Assembly (NCBI RefSeq): GCF_020884755.1
Contig: NZ_BPWE01000001.1
Coordinates: forward strand, 682,001 to 746,000
Direction of reading: 5' to 3'
DNA: 64,000 bases
Origin: Bifidobacterium mizhiense
Lineage (GTDB): Bacteria > Actinomycetota > Actinomycetes > Actinomycetales > Bifidobacteriaceae
Part shown: piece after piece, positions 38,344-47,285 of the stretch
Numbering within the stretch: the stretch's first letter is position 1
Layout of the letters: every line of letters begins with the position of its first letter
Notes under the pieces: generated by a model
The model's database searches: none
The model's input: the letters and a program-made list of their open reading frames with translations, nothing else
What the model was told of the DNA's origin: nothing
Made by a program: the position numbers and the translations under genes

Positions 38344-38364
38344 CTTGAGCCTATTCGACTCAAG
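38344..38364 (-). promoter_or_regulatory. HAIR element (HspR operator) upstream of clpB
   Basis: The inverted repeat CTTGAGC-N7-ACTCAAG matches the HspR-binding HAIR consensus CTTGAGT-N7-ACTCAAG with one change. It lies ~110 bp before clpB, where HAIR sites are established in actinobacteria. On the clpB strand the TTGAGT at its edge could also serve as a -35 box. Confidence 0.88.
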
Positions 38365-38395
38365 TTTTCATATTGCTTCTTTCTCCAGTTATTGG

Positions 38396-39211
38396 CTACT
38401 CGTCAATGACCACATTGCGCAGGTAGCCGATCCCCTCTACCTGAACCGTGGCCTCGTCCCTGTTTTTCAAGGAACCAGAGGCGTGCGGAGTCCCGGTCAT
38501 GATGACATCGCCGGGCAGCAGGGTGGCGAAGCTGGAGATGAAAGCGATCTGCTCAGGAATGGAGTGGATCAGGTTAGCGGTGGTGCCGCTGGCCTCAGGC
38601 ACCTCTTCCCCGTTGAGCTTGAAAGAGATCCTCGCATCTCGATAGTCCAGATCCGTCTCGATCCAAGGTCCGAGGGGGCAGGCGGTGTCAAAGCCCTTGC
38701 AACGGGTCCACATAGGATCATTCTTCTGTAGATCGCGCAGGGTCACATCGTTGACGCAGGTATAGCCCAGCACATAGTCCATGGCCTCGTTGACGCTCAC
38801 CTTCCGCGCCATCCTGCCGATGACGACGGCAACCTCCGGCTCGTAGTTCATGTCCTTGCTGTAGGAGGGCTTGACAATGGGATCGTCAGGACCGATGACC
38901 GAGGTGGAGGGCTTCATAAAGAGCATGAGCTTCTCTGGAGGCTCCGGATTCGAAGACTGGCCGTGCTCGGCCATGTAGGCGGCATGAGCGCGGTAGTTCT
39001 TGGCCGCCCCGTAGATCTTGGAGGGGATGACCGGGGCCAGGAGCCGCACATCTTCATCGTCCAGGGGGTAGCGCTTGCCGGTGGGCTCGACCTGCTGGCC
39101 AGTCAGGGGGTAGCCACTCAGCTCGACCAGGTAGTCCTTGCCGTCCTGCTTGTCAGTTTGCACGAAGGCGTATCGTGGGGTGTCCTTGTAGGAAAAACGC
39201 GCGATTCTCAT
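38396..39211 (-). CDS. Fumarylacetoacetate hydrolase-family protein
   Basis: FAH-superfamily enzyme of 271 aa. Its N-terminal part is followed by the catalytic fold, with IYGAAKNYRAHAAYMAE, the metal-binding acid cluster in KDMNYEPEVAVVIGR, GYTCVNDVTLRDLQ and LLPGDVIMTGTPHASG. Family members hydrolyse C-C bonds of acylpyruvates or decarboxylate oxaloacetate; the reaction here is not decidable. It lies between clpB and yggS. The ATG has TAGACT exactly 7 nt upstream and no ribosome site, indicating a leaderless transcript. Confidence 0.9.
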   Translation of the reverse strand: MRIARFSYKDTPRYAFVQTDKQDGKDYLVELSGYPLTGQQVEPTGKRYPLDDEDVRLLAPVIPSKIYGAAKNYRAHAAYMAEHGQSSNPEPPEKLMLFMKPSTSVIGPDDPIVKPSYSKDMNYEPEVAVVIGRMARKVSVNEAMDYVLGYTCVNDVTLRDLQKNDPMWTRCKGFDTACPLGPWIETDLDYRDARISFKLNGEEVPEASGTTANLIHSIPEQIAFISSFATLLPGDVIMTGTPHASGSLKNRDEATVQVEGIGYLRNVVIDE

Positions 39212-39277
39212 AGGGCACAGTCTAGACCCAGGCCGGGCCGCTTGATAGGTTCCGGTTCCGAAACAGGCAATAGCTGG

Positions 39278-40090
39278 TCAGATAAAAGCCCGCGGACCGA
39301 AGATGGCTGTGCCTACACGGACCTCAGTCGACCCCTCAGCCACCGCATACTCCATGTCCCCGGTCATTCCCATGGACAGCATGGTGCAGGTGTCGGTGCC
39401 CGTCTCCCCCGAATCCCTGATCTGGTCGCGCAGGCCGCGCAAATGGGCAAATCCGGTTCTGATAACGGCTTCGTCGTCCACGTGTGCACCGACAGTCATC
39501 AGGCCCTTGAGCTGAATCCCCTCCATAGCAGCCAGCTCATAGGCCAGATCCCGGGCCTGGTCGGGGGCACATCCCGACTTGGCCTGCTCGCCGGACTCAT
39601 TGACCTCCAGGAGGATGCCCACAGGTCTGCCCGCAGCCAGTGCCCGCGTGGCCAGCTTCCGAGCCAGCGAGGTCCCGTCGACCGACTCAACCGTGTCCAC
39701 ATATGGCAGGATCTTATTGATCTTGTTGGATTGAAGCTGCCCGATCAGATGGAAGCCCACGCTGGGTGAATCATTGTCTGCCGCATCGGTGCCAAGAGCC
39801 AGTCCCCTGTCCCGACAGAGTTCCAGCAAGCCCTGGGCCTTGGCGGTGACCTCCTGGGGACGGTTCTCACCGATCCGACGCACCCCGGCATCAATGGCCG
39901 CCATAATCTCGCCCACATCGCGGGTCTTGGTGGCCGCCAGCAGCGTCACCGAACCTTCTTTTCGGCCGGCGGAGTCCTCTGCTTTGGCTATCCTTTCAAC
40001 CACGCGCTTGACTCCATCCGCAATCTGCCCGGCTCGTTCCTGGCTGACCTGCCGATTTCCCAGATCCTTGTGGTCCATATAGGCGACCAT
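39278..40090 (-). CDS. YggS-family pyridoxal phosphate homeostasis protein
   Basis: PLP-binding protein of the YggS/PROSC family, 270 aa, which buffers PLP and affects amino-acid pools. The single TIM-barrel fold is represented by SVTLLAATKTRDVGEIMAAIDAG, where Lys of ATKT is the PLP lysine, then RRIGENRPQEVTAK, VGFHLIGQLQSNKI, VDTVESVDGTSLARKL, LEVNESGEQAKSGC and the C-terminal LSMGMTGDMEYAVAEGSTEVRVGTAIFG that holds the phosphate. The ribosome site GGAGG is 9 nt before the ATG. No septal (ylm) genes flank it here. Confidence 0.93.
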   Translation of the reverse strand: MVAYMDHKDLGNRQVSQERAGQIADGVKRVVERIAKAEDSAGRKEGSVTLLAATKTRDVGEIMAAIDAGVRRIGENRPQEVTAKAQGLLELCRDRGLALGTDAADNDSPSVGFHLIGQLQSNKINKILPYVDTVESVDGTSLARKLATRALAAGRPVGILLEVNESGEQAKSGCAPDQARDLAYELAAMEGIQLKGLMTVGAHVDDEAVIRTGFAHLRGLRDQIRDSGETGTDTCTMLSMGMTGDMEYAVAEGSTEVRVGTAIFGPRAFI

Positions 40091-40213
40091 GATCCGCTAC
40101 CTCCTTAAAAATCCGGAAGCTTTGACTGAGGCCATGGTAGCCAGTGGCTCATACCGGAATTCACTCCAACCTCGGGCAGCAGAGGGGAAAGACTGATGGG
40201 CCGGAATCAAAAT

Positions 40214-41236
40214 CTACCGACTTGGCCTTGCGGCAGAAACATTCAGCTCGCTTAGGTCCAGTTGCCGGTCCCTGCGGTCAGCGGCCAGTGTGTTCCACGT
40301 GAAACCATCGAGCAGTTCCTGCGCACTGGCAGGTCTGGGCCGTTCCAAGAGTCCCAGGAGCCAGCCACAGACCCCCAGCACCTGCCTGGCCGACCAGCCA
40401 TCTCTTCTAAGCGACCCCAGGTCCGGCGATCCGAAGCGCTTGGACATCCGTCTGCCGTCTACGCCATCAATTAGCGGCAAATGAGCATACTGAACACGAG
40501 GAGCCTGCGGCTGCAGGTGGTACCTGATCCACATCTGAATGGCTGTAGACCTTAGCAGATCCCTCCCTCGCACAATCTGATTGACGCCCATGGCCAGGTC
40601 GTCCACCGTCACCGCCAACTGGTAGGAAACCAAACCGTCCGAACGTCTGACGACCACATCGCCGACCTGCCTGGGCAAGTTGAAGGACTGTGGACCAAAG
40701 ATCAGATCGTCGAAACGACAGATGGCATCCGACTCGTCGAGCTGATCAGGGACGGCAATTCGGAGGCTGTGCCTCTGCCCCCGAGCCAGCCTTTCACTGA
40801 CCACCTGGGGGGAAAGTCCTCGGCAGGTGCCCGGATAGACGATGAACCCATCGCCTTCATTCGGCGCCGATGCCGCTCGGATGTCGGCACGGGAGCAGAA
40901 GCAGGGATAAATCAAGGGCTGCTCGCCGACCAATTGCTGCGATTCCAGCAGTTTCAATGCCTGACTGTAGGCATCGACGCGCTGGGACTGGTAGACCACC
41001 TCACCATCCCAATCCAATCCCAGCCAGGCCAGGTCATCCATGATCCAAAGATCAGCATCCTTGACGACCCGCGGCGTATCTATATCTTCGATGCGAAGCC
41101 GCAGAACCCCGCCAGGCCCTTGCGACCTGACACCAAGCCAGGCCGCCAAACATGCATAGATATTGCCCAGATGCATTCGCCCAGTCGGCGAAGGCGCCAA
41201 CCTTCCTACGACCTTGGTCTGGCCGACCTGATCCAC
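40214..41236 (-). CDS. gluQ: Glutamyl-Q tRNA(Asp) synthetase
   Basis: Truncated glutamyl-tRNA synthetase paralogue (340 aa) that attaches glutamate to the queuosine base of tRNA-Asp. It keeps the catalytic half only: RLAPSPTGRMHLGN (HIGH type), RIEDIDTPR, the zinc-site cysteines in CFCSRAD and GTCRG, FDDLIFG, and the KMSKS-like RRMSKR. The anticodon-binding domain of GltX is absent. The start GTG 41236 is chosen because AAGGAAGG lies 7 nt upstream; two upstream in-frame ATGs have no ribosome site. Activity requires queuosine, whose synthesis genes are not in this window. Confidence 0.88.
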   Translation of the reverse strand: MDQVGQTKVVGRLAPSPTGRMHLGNIYACLAAWLGVRSQGPGGVLRLRIEDIDTPRVVKDADLWIMDDLAWLGLDWDGEVVYQSQRVDAYSQALKLLESQQLVGEQPLIYPCFCSRADIRAASAPNEGDGFIVYPGTCRGLSPQVVSERLARGQRHSLRIAVPDQLDESDAICRFDDLIFGPQSFNLPRQVGDVVVRRSDGLVSYQLAVTVDDLAMGVNQIVRGRDLLRSTAIQMWIRYHLQPQAPRVQYAHLPLIDGVDGRRMSKRFGSPDLGSLRRDGWSARQVLGVCGWLLGLLERPRPASAQELLDGFTWNTLAADRRDRQLDLSELNVSAARPSR

Positions 41237-41309
41237 TCTCGGTCCTTCCTTGTGCATACCGACATGCTTACATATCATCCGGTCATCAGGGAACCGGCAG
41301 GTAGATCAG

Positions 41310-42320
41310 CTATTGTTCGCTCCTTACCGGTCCTAGCGTCCTTCCAACAACAAATTTGCCATCGACCAACACCTGATGAGGTTGTCCGGAATCGTTGTCC
41401 AGAAGATCCTTCATGAGGGATACTGCAGCCCGAGCAAGCTCGCCAACCGGCTGCTCCATGGTCGTTAGCCCCAACAGCGGGGATCTGAATGTGCCTACTC
41501 CATCAAAGCCAGTGACCGACACATACCCGGGGCAACTAACCCCAATTGCATCAAGATGCTCCAGGATGGAGAGTGCAATGGAATCATTACCAGCCATAAT
41601 GGCAGTCACACCGGAATCAATGGCCTTGTCCACCTCTGCGCCAATTACATCTTCGATATGCGAAGGCAGGGAAAGAATCGTAGCCTGCGCGCCAGCAACC
41701 ACCAATCCAGTTAAAAAATTAGCTGTCCTGGCATGCAGGGCCGAAGCGAGAACATCAGCCGAAGCCGTCACAGCCACCTTTTTATGGCCCTGCTCCACAA
41801 CACGTCTAGCGAGACTCCCTTCGCATCTAGGATCTATACGGACGGAACTAAAGGAAGGCATGTCATAACCAGTCGCCAGTACGACAGTAGGCACGAATTT
41901 TGCAGCATAATCCGCCGTCTGCGAGGAGATACGGCCGGATGCAATGATGATACCCCCTACGCCATGTCCAAGGAGGTTTCGCACAGCAGCCAATTGACTC
42001 TCCAGACTGTCCTCGCTCAGCGCCAGTAGCAAGCTAAGACCGGTGTCGTCAGTCTCATACTGCACACAGGAAGCCAGACCGCCGTAGAATTCATTGCCCA
42101 CGTCACGAATCAGCAGACCAATAGCGTCACACTTGGAAGAGGCCAAGGAAGCAGCGCCCAAATTGCGAACATACCCTAACCGATCCGCAGTTTCCAATAC
42201 CAGCTTTCTAGCCGTATCACTAACTTTCGGATGGCCGCTTAAAGCCCGCGACACCGTGGACGGCGATACCTTGGCCACACGGGCTATATCCGCCATACTC
42301 ACACGGTGTTGATGCTCCAC
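41310..42320 (-). CDS. LacI-family regulator, likely of the adjacent ABC/2H operon
   Basis: LacI-type repressor of 336 aa. The N-terminal helix-turn-helix is SMADIARVAKVSPSTVSRALSGHPKVSDTARKLV with the hinge LGYVRNLGAASLASSK, then a periplasmic-binding-like sugar domain (IGLLIRDVGNEFYGG..., VGGIIIASG, ...VTGFDGVGTFRSPLLGLTTMEQP). The start GTG 42320 follows AGGGGG; ATG at 42296 is the alternative. It lies 34 nt downstream of the 2H phosphoesterase gene on the same strand, at the end of the ABC importer operon, so it may be cotranscribed and probably regulates it. The effector is unknown. Confidence 0.88.
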   Translation of the reverse strand: MEHQHRVSMADIARVAKVSPSTVSRALSGHPKVSDTARKLVLETADRLGYVRNLGAASLASSKCDAIGLLIRDVGNEFYGGLASCVQYETDDTGLSLLLALSEDSLESQLAAVRNLLGHGVGGIIIASGRISSQTADYAAKFVPTVVLATGYDMPSFSSVRIDPRCEGSLARRVVEQGHKKVAVTASADVLASALHARTANFLTGLVVAGAQATILSLPSHIEDVIGAEVDKAIDSGVTAIMAGNDSIALSILEHLDAIGVSCPGYVSVTGFDGVGTFRSPLLGLTTMEQPVGELARAAVSLMKDLLDNDSGQPHQVLVDGKFVVGRTLGPVRSEQ

Positions 42321-42354
42321 TGCGCGCCCCCTGCTTTTCGACCTTATTTCATAA

Positions 42355-42975
42355 TCATATGCCCAATGGCCAGCAATGAAGCCGTTCAAAGCGGAAGACG
42401 CCTTCATCTAGATACTGCTTCACAGCCACTAAATATATAGTATTAACCTGCCAAGTATGAGGCTCGCAATTACGTTCCAAGTCCTCCGCCAATCGCGCAT
42501 CCTGACTAGAGGAGGTATCCTTCCGACAGTATGCGAACGTGTAATGAGGGCCGAACGGTTCATCGGTCAAGGCACTCTCAAGTCCTGCGGAACACAAGGC
42601 ACCCCGTATAGCAGCAACGGCCTTCTGCCATTGTGCGACAGGCTCCCCTAGAGCTTCAACAGCCGTATCTCTGATACATGGTCGAGCGAAATGGATTGAA
42701 AAAGGGTCAATACTAGAGCTAACTCTTCCCAAAGATTCGAGCATACGCTCCCAAGCGACTTGATCTAGGTCTTCACGGTACAGATCTAAACGTTGCATGG
42801 TCATATGTATGAAGCGGGGGGGCTGCAGGGACAGACCAGGCCACTGGCCGACCCGTGCATCCTCCTGGCTTAGCCGGGATAGCACGGGATCGGTCTCATC
42901 CGGTAACGCATAAAGATGCAATGCCCCGGACAAATTGCGCCACTTGGTATCAGGCCGATCGAAAAACCGCTTCAT
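42355..42975 (-). CDS. 2H phosphoesterase (LigT/2'-5' RNA ligase superfamily)
   Basis: Protein of 206 aa with the two catalytic motifs of the 2H superfamily: HMTM (57-60, in PRFIHMTMQRL) and HYTF (144-147, in FGPHYTFAYC). The superfamily opens cyclic phosphates or cleaves 2',5'-phosphodiesters. It overlaps the ABC ATPase gene by 4 nt (ATGA), so its synthesis is tied to the importer. A catabolic role on an imported phosphodiester is one possibility; an RNA-repair role unrelated to transport is another. The superfamily match is motif-based and the exact family is undecided. Confidence 0.78.
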   Translation of the reverse strand: MKRFFDRPDTKWRNLSGALHLYALPDETDPVLSRLSQEDARVGQWPGLSLQPPRFIHMTMQRLDLYREDLDQVAWERMLESLGRVSSSIDPFSIHFARPCIRDTAVEALGEPVAQWQKAVAAIRGALCSAGLESALTDEPFGPHYTFAYCRKDTSSSQDARLAEDLERNCEPHTWQVNTIYLVAVKQYLDEGVFRFERLHCWPLGI

Positions 42976-44177
42976 TGGTTCTGACCACTCCTTTGGTCAG
43001 CTACAGCCCACAGTGCACGTGTTTCAACAACACATGGGAGCTTGGTCCCAGCGGCGACTGGTATATCAGCACCAGGAGCACTGCCCGTCAGCTCACCCGC
43101 CTGGGTCTTGACCTGATAATGAACCACCTCGCCATCGAAAGCCGAAGATACAACAGCCCCAGGAATCTTTACGCCATCTCCCTCGGACTCCGCGCCTACC
43201 AGCAAATTCTCGGCTCTAATTATGACCTCGACTTGGTCACCCGGAGCGAATCCTGGGACACCGCTAACTTCCATAGTCCCTAAATCAGTATCCAGCCTAT
43301 AGCAAGCGGCCGGAGGCAGATGCTGAGCAACATTCCCATCATCAACCCGACCTGTATCCAGGACCTCCTTAACACTTCCGGGAATAAAGTTGCCCGTACC
43401 TAGGAATGAGGCAACAAATTTGTTGGCAGGCCTATGGTAAATGCCCCAAGGGGTACCGACCTGTTCGACCTTTCCAGCGCTCATGACAACGATCACATCT
43501 GACATGGTCAATGCCTCGGATTGATCGTGGGTGACAAAGATGGCCGTTAAACCAAGACGACGCTGAAGATCACGAATTTCCGAACGCATCTTGACTCTAA
43601 GCTTGGCATCCAGATTAGAGAGAGGCTCATCGAAAAGAATAATCTTGGGCTCCATAACTAGAGCCCTTGCCAGAGCCACGCGCTGTTGCTGTCCGCCCGA
43701 AAGCTGATCAGGATAGCGCTCAGCGTAGTGCTTGATACCCATCATATCGAGCACTCCGTCGACCTTGACTCGACGAGCTTGTTTGTCCATCCGCTTCAGT
43801 TTCAGCCCGAACTCCACATTGCCACGAACAGTCAAATGAGGGAAAAGCGCATATGACTGGAAAACCATGGACATGGGTCGCTTGTCAGCACTTATATCCA
43901 GGATGCTTTTACCATCTAGAAGTATGTCGCCCTCGGTTGGCTGTTCGAATCCCGCAATCATACGCAGCGTTGTGGTCTTGCCGCAGCCAGAGGGTCCCAA
44001 AAGAGTGACAAAAGTCCCTGGATCAATCGTCAAATCCGTGTGATCAACTGCCCGGAAGCCTCCCTTTTTCGACGCATACACCTTTGAAATGCCTTTGAGC
44101 ACCAAGGTTCCGACCTTGTTATGATTTTCCTGCAGCTGTACGCTGTCTTCCTGAATGGTTTTTTCTGAATTTGTCAT
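42972..44177 (-). CDS. ABC importer ATP-binding protein (Fe3+/phosphonate/polyamine class)
   Basis: ATPase subunit of 401 aa. It has Walker A GPSGCGKTTT (~81-90), Q-loop FQSYALFPH, signature LSGGQQQRVALARAL, Walker B IILFDEPLSNLDAKLR and H-loop FVTHDQSEAL, all intact. The C-terminal TOBE region (~300-400) fits importers of ferric iron, 2-aminoethylphosphonate, polyamine or sugar-phosphate classes. It is the third gene of an operon in which each gene overlaps the next by 4 nt. Coupling to a 2H phosphoesterase gives a hint of a phosphate-containing ligand, but this is inference. Confidence 0.92.
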   Translation of the reverse strand: MTNSEKTIQEDSVQLQENHNKVGTLVLKGISKVYASKKGGFRAVDHTDLTIDPGTFVTLLGPSGCGKTTTLRMIAGFEQPTEGDILLDGKSILDISADKRPMSMVFQSYALFPHLTVRGNVEFGLKLKRMDKQARRVKVDGVLDMMGIKHYAERYPDQLSGGQQQRVALARALVMEPKIILFDEPLSNLDAKLRVKMRSEIRDLQRRLGLTAIFVTHDQSEALTMSDVIVVMSAGKVEQVGTPWGIYHRPANKFVASFLGTGNFIPGSVKEVLDTGRVDDGNVAQHLPPAACYRLDTDLGTMEVSGVPGFAPGDQVEVIIRAENLLVGAESEGDGVKIPGAVVSSAFDGEVVHYQVKTQAGELTGSAPGADIPVAAGTKLPCVVETRALWAVADQRSGQNQ

Positions 44178-45865
44178 GATACAGACCTCGTTGAATGGTT
44201 GAGTTGACGAAGAGCAATGTTGGCTATGCCCAGTACAACCAACACCAGGACGATCAACAGACTGGAATAGGCGAATGCATTGCCGAATCGCCCGGCATCC
44301 ACTTCATCGAGAATCTGAGAGGTCATGACCTTGGTTTCAGGGGTCGTTATGAAGATGATTGCCGTTATAGTCGTCATGGATTTGGTAATGCCGTAGGTTA
44401 TGGCCGTGACCAAAGCTGAACTCATCAGAGGAAGTGTGACCTTGCGGACTACGGTGAGGGGGCTGGCCCCAAGCGAGGTGGCCGCTTCCTCCACTTGTGG
44501 ATTGATCTGCTGCAGAGCCGAGATGAATGCCTGCTGTCCCGTAGGATCACCACGAGCAACGAATACCATAATAATGGCGATAGCCCCGCCACCGACAGCA
44601 AGCCCTCCCGCTAATGGTGGCAGTATCTCATAGTCAAACAGGACTGTGCTCTGGGAATAAGCCAAAGCGAATCCCAGACCCAGAACCGTTCCAGGAATTG
44701 CAACACCCAGCATTCCCCACAAATCAAGCAAACGTCCGAACCTGGGCAGATGGCGGACCACCAACCAGCCAATAGCGAGAGCCAACAGGGCAGCCAGAGG
44801 CGCAGCAATAAGCGTCAGGGTCAGAGTCGTTCCGATGGCATCAGCGCCCAAAGAATGAACGAAGGTGAAATGATCCCAGGTGAACGTATTATCCACTCCC
44901 AGTATCTTGACGAAGCCTCCGACCAGAAGGGTCAAATACACCATGGCCACCAGGAGTATCCACAAGAAGTTGAACAACAACATGGGTGTCAGTACACTCT
45001 TGGACCTGACTGGTTTCAATGAACCTGCAGGCTTACCAGTTACCGTCACGACTGACTTCTTGTTGGCCCAGTACTTCTGAACGAAGAATACGGTCAAAGC
45101 CGGCACTAGGAGCACCAAAGCAACACCAGCCGCACCCGCAACATCGCCGGATCCTGCAACAGCGAAGTAGATCTGGCTAGCCAACACTCGGTAATCTCCT
45201 CCGATGACAAGAGGATTGGCCAAGTCAGCGATACCCTCCACGAATAGAACCAAGAATGACGACAACATCGAAGGGAGGACCATGGGTATGGTGACCTTGA
45301 ACAAGGTTTGGAATTCAGAAGCACCTAAGCTCGATGCTGCCTCGAAGGTGGCAGGATCCAGATTCTCAAACATGCCTTTGATGTTCAGATAGGCAACCGG
45401 CGTAAAAGTCATGGTGAGGACCATAACGAGTCCGGGCAGGCCATAGATATTCACTTCCCAGCCAAACAGTCCGTTAGTCACCATACCCCGCTTGCCAAAA
45501 AGGGTAATGATGGCTGTGGCTGCAGCAAAAGGAGGCGAGATGGTGGGAAGCAAAGTCAGCCAATGCAGTACCTTTTTGCCTGGTATCTTCACGAAAGTCT
45601 GTACATAGGCACATACAAAGCCCAGAAAAGTCCCACAGATACCAACCAAAAGTCCTAGAACGATACTGTGCACGAAGGTTTCGCCGTGATTGGCAAAGGC
45701 TCCAGCCATAGCAGCACGCCCAGTGACCCCAAAGGCAGCCGTAAACAATCTGATGACCGGAATGCCTAAAATCAAGATGAGGACAATCAGGACACAGGCA
45801 AGGATGACCCAGACAGAGACACTCTCCCGAGGCCGCTTGCTCCGTCTATTCATCACTTTCATCAC
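44174..45865 (-). CDS. Fused two-domain ABC permease (FbpB-like)
   Basis: Integral membrane protein of 563 aa with about twelve helices, made of two BPD-type permease halves in one chain, as in FbpB/PhnU-like systems. EAA-loop sequences that dock the ATPase appear once per half: FEAASSLGASEFQTLFKVTIPMVLPS near residue 180 and VEEAATSLGASPLTVVRKVTLPLM near 475. It overlaps both neighbours by 4 nt, so binding protein, permease and ATPase are made as a unit. The fused architecture places the system in the iron/2-aminoethylphosphonate/thiamine-like branch. Confidence 0.92.
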   Translation of the reverse strand: MMKVMNRRSKRPRESVSVWVILACVLIVLILILGIPVIRLFTAAFGVTGRAAMAGAFANHGETFVHSIVLGLLVGICGTFLGFVCAYVQTFVKIPGKKVLHWLTLLPTISPPFAAATAIITLFGKRGMVTNGLFGWEVNIYGLPGLVMVLTMTFTPVAYLNIKGMFENLDPATFEAASSLGASEFQTLFKVTIPMVLPSMLSSFLVLFVEGIADLANPLVIGGDYRVLASQIYFAVAGSGDVAGAAGVALVLLVPALTVFFVQKYWANKKSVVTVTGKPAGSLKPVRSKSVLTPMLLFNFLWILLVAMVYLTLLVGGFVKILGVDNTFTWDHFTFVHSLGADAIGTTLTLTLIAAPLAALLALAIGWLVVRHLPRFGRLLDLWGMLGVAIPGTVLGLGFALAYSQSTVLFDYEILPPLAGGLAVGGGAIAIIMVFVARGDPTGQQAFISALQQINPQVEEAATSLGASPLTVVRKVTLPLMSSALVTAITYGITKSMTTITAIIFITTPETKVMTSQILDEVDAGRFGNAFAYSSLLIVLVLVVLGIANIALRQLNHSTRSVS

Positions 45866-46914
45866 TTGGCGTCCTTGGAGGATGCAACTTCACTCTCGAA
45901 GGACTTGATAAAGGCATCGCGGGCATCCGCTGCTTTGCGAACGTCCCAATTCACCTTTTTGATAGTGTCCTGCTTAAGCACATCCTTGCTGATCTTCGCT
46001 TTGGGGTTCGTTGGGGCCGCAAAAGAAGGCACACCTGCGTAGAGGTTTTGCGCATCGGTCGACATCAACCAATCAGCAAAAGTATGAGCACTGGCCTTGT
46101 TGCGCGCATTCTTCAAAACGGAGAGGGCACCGACCTCATAACCAGTTCCTTCGGCGGGATACGTGGTTTTAAGATCCGAGTACCCTGCCTTGATGGCTTT
46201 CTGGCAGTCGGAATCCAGAGCGATCGCCACTGTCACTTCCCCACGACCTGCCTGCTCAGTTCCTGTGGCTGCAGACTTGGAGTACTGCATCACATTGCTG
46301 TTGAGCTTCTTGAAGTAGTCGACGGCTGCCTGCTGATCTCCGCCGTGTAGAAGAGCCTGAGTGTACATAGCCATATAACCCACGCCTGCAGTAGCCGGAT
46401 GAGGCATGGCCACACTACTTTTCAAATTATCGGTTAACAAATCATCCCAGGAGGCAGGAGCCTTTGTACCTTTCTTTTTAAGCTCAGAAGTATTGGAACA
46501 AAAGGCGATTGAATCAGTATAGAAACCGGTCCATGTCCCTTTAGCATCTTTGTACTCGGCAGGGAGGGTGGTGGTATTTTTCGGCACATAGTGCTCGATC
46601 CAACCCTTGTCGTCGGCCAACAGGTGATTTTCAGCCTGACCACCCGCCCAGACATCGAATTCACCTGGATTCGTTGCTAATCTAGCCAGTACTTCGCCAG
46701 CACCCAAGCGCACATAAGTAGTCTTTATACCACTTGCCTTGGCAAATGCTTTGGTGATTGCCTGGCAGAAATCCTCCTGTTGGGAACATGCGATAGATAC
46801 GTTTCCACTCGCTTTTGAACTGTCGACTTTACCGCATGCCGACATAGTTGTAAGTGCTAATACTGAAAGAACTGCTGCAATTGCAGTACTTCCTTTTTGT
46901 CTGCTACTCATCAT
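45862..46914 (-). CDS. Family 1 extracellular solute-binding lipoprotein
   Basis: Substrate-binding protein of 350 aa. The N terminus has a signal peptide ending in a lipobox-like TMSAC, so it is a lipoprotein. Domain features of the Fe3+/2-aminoethylphosphonate group are visible: FDVWAGGQAENHLL, WTGFYTDSIAFCSN, ASWDDLLTDNLKSSVAMPHPATAGVGYMAMYTQ and EGTGYEVGALSVLKNARN. I cannot tell iron from organophosphate or another ligand. Two adjacent ATG codons (46914 and 46911) follow GGAGG; the first is used here. It leads the operon and is driven by a strong promoter with TTGACA. Confidence 0.88.
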   Translation of the reverse strand: MMSSRQKGSTAIAAVLSVLALTTMSACGKVDSSKASGNVSIACSQQEDFCQAITKAFAKASGIKTTYVRLGAGEVLARLATNPGEFDVWAGGQAENHLLADDKGWIEHYVPKNTTTLPAEYKDAKGTWTGFYTDSIAFCSNTSELKKKGTKAPASWDDLLTDNLKSSVAMPHPATAGVGYMAMYTQALLHGGDQQAAVDYFKKLNSNVMQYSKSAATGTEQAGRGEVTVAIALDSDCQKAIKAGYSDLKTTYPAEGTGYEVGALSVLKNARNKASAHTFADWLMSTDAQNLYAGVPSFAAPTNPKAKISKDVLKQDTIKKVNWDVRKAADARDAFIKSFESEVASSKDAK

Positions 46915-46972
46915 TGAGTCCTCCATCTGGATATTCTTGCAACGCACTTTAAGTGGTTGCGATTGCACTATC

Positions 46973-47001
46973 ACCATACGGATAAATAAGCATAATGTCA
47001 A
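46973..47001 (-). promoter_or_regulatory. Promoter of the ABC importer/2H phosphoesterase operon
   Basis: On the minus strand, -35 TTGACA (46996-47001) and -10 TATGGT (46973-46978) have a 17-nt spacer. The start would be near 46966, giving a ~50-nt leader. An imperfect inverted repeat AGTG-N10-CACT lies just downstream and could be the LacI operator, though it lacks the usual central CG. Confidence 0.75.
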
Positions 47002-47171
47002 GACTTAAGGACTTCTCGATGAATGAATGCGCATTCACATTGATCCATAGCAATGGATGATTTAATGCCAGAGCAAATGTGTCAAAGCAATGAGCCACTA
47101 AAACAGCAGCTTTGTCTGGCAATGACAGTAAAAGGCACTTGCTCAGCTATGACATACCTATCCTGACTAAC
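47002..47171. other. Intergenic stretch with no recognised gene
   Basis: AT-rich spacer between the ABC operon promoter and the amidohydrolase terminator, both on the minus strand. I see no ORF, RNA gene or repeat that I can support. Confidence 0.6.
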
Positions 47172-47231
47172 GCAAAAAAAAATTGCACCCCGATCAGGCC
47201 AGCTAAGATACAGACATAGCTAATCGGGGTG
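47172..47231 (-). terminator. Terminator of the amidohydrolase gene
   Basis: Stem CACCCCGAT / ATCGGGGTG (47223-47231 and 47186-47194) encloses a loop holding a second short hairpin (TAGCT repeat pair). On the minus strand it is followed by CAA and a run of nine T. Confidence 0.88.
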
Positions 47232-47285
47232 TCCATCAAAGTCCCATAACGCTATCCATGGGAACTCAGGAGAAAGCCGAGAGAA

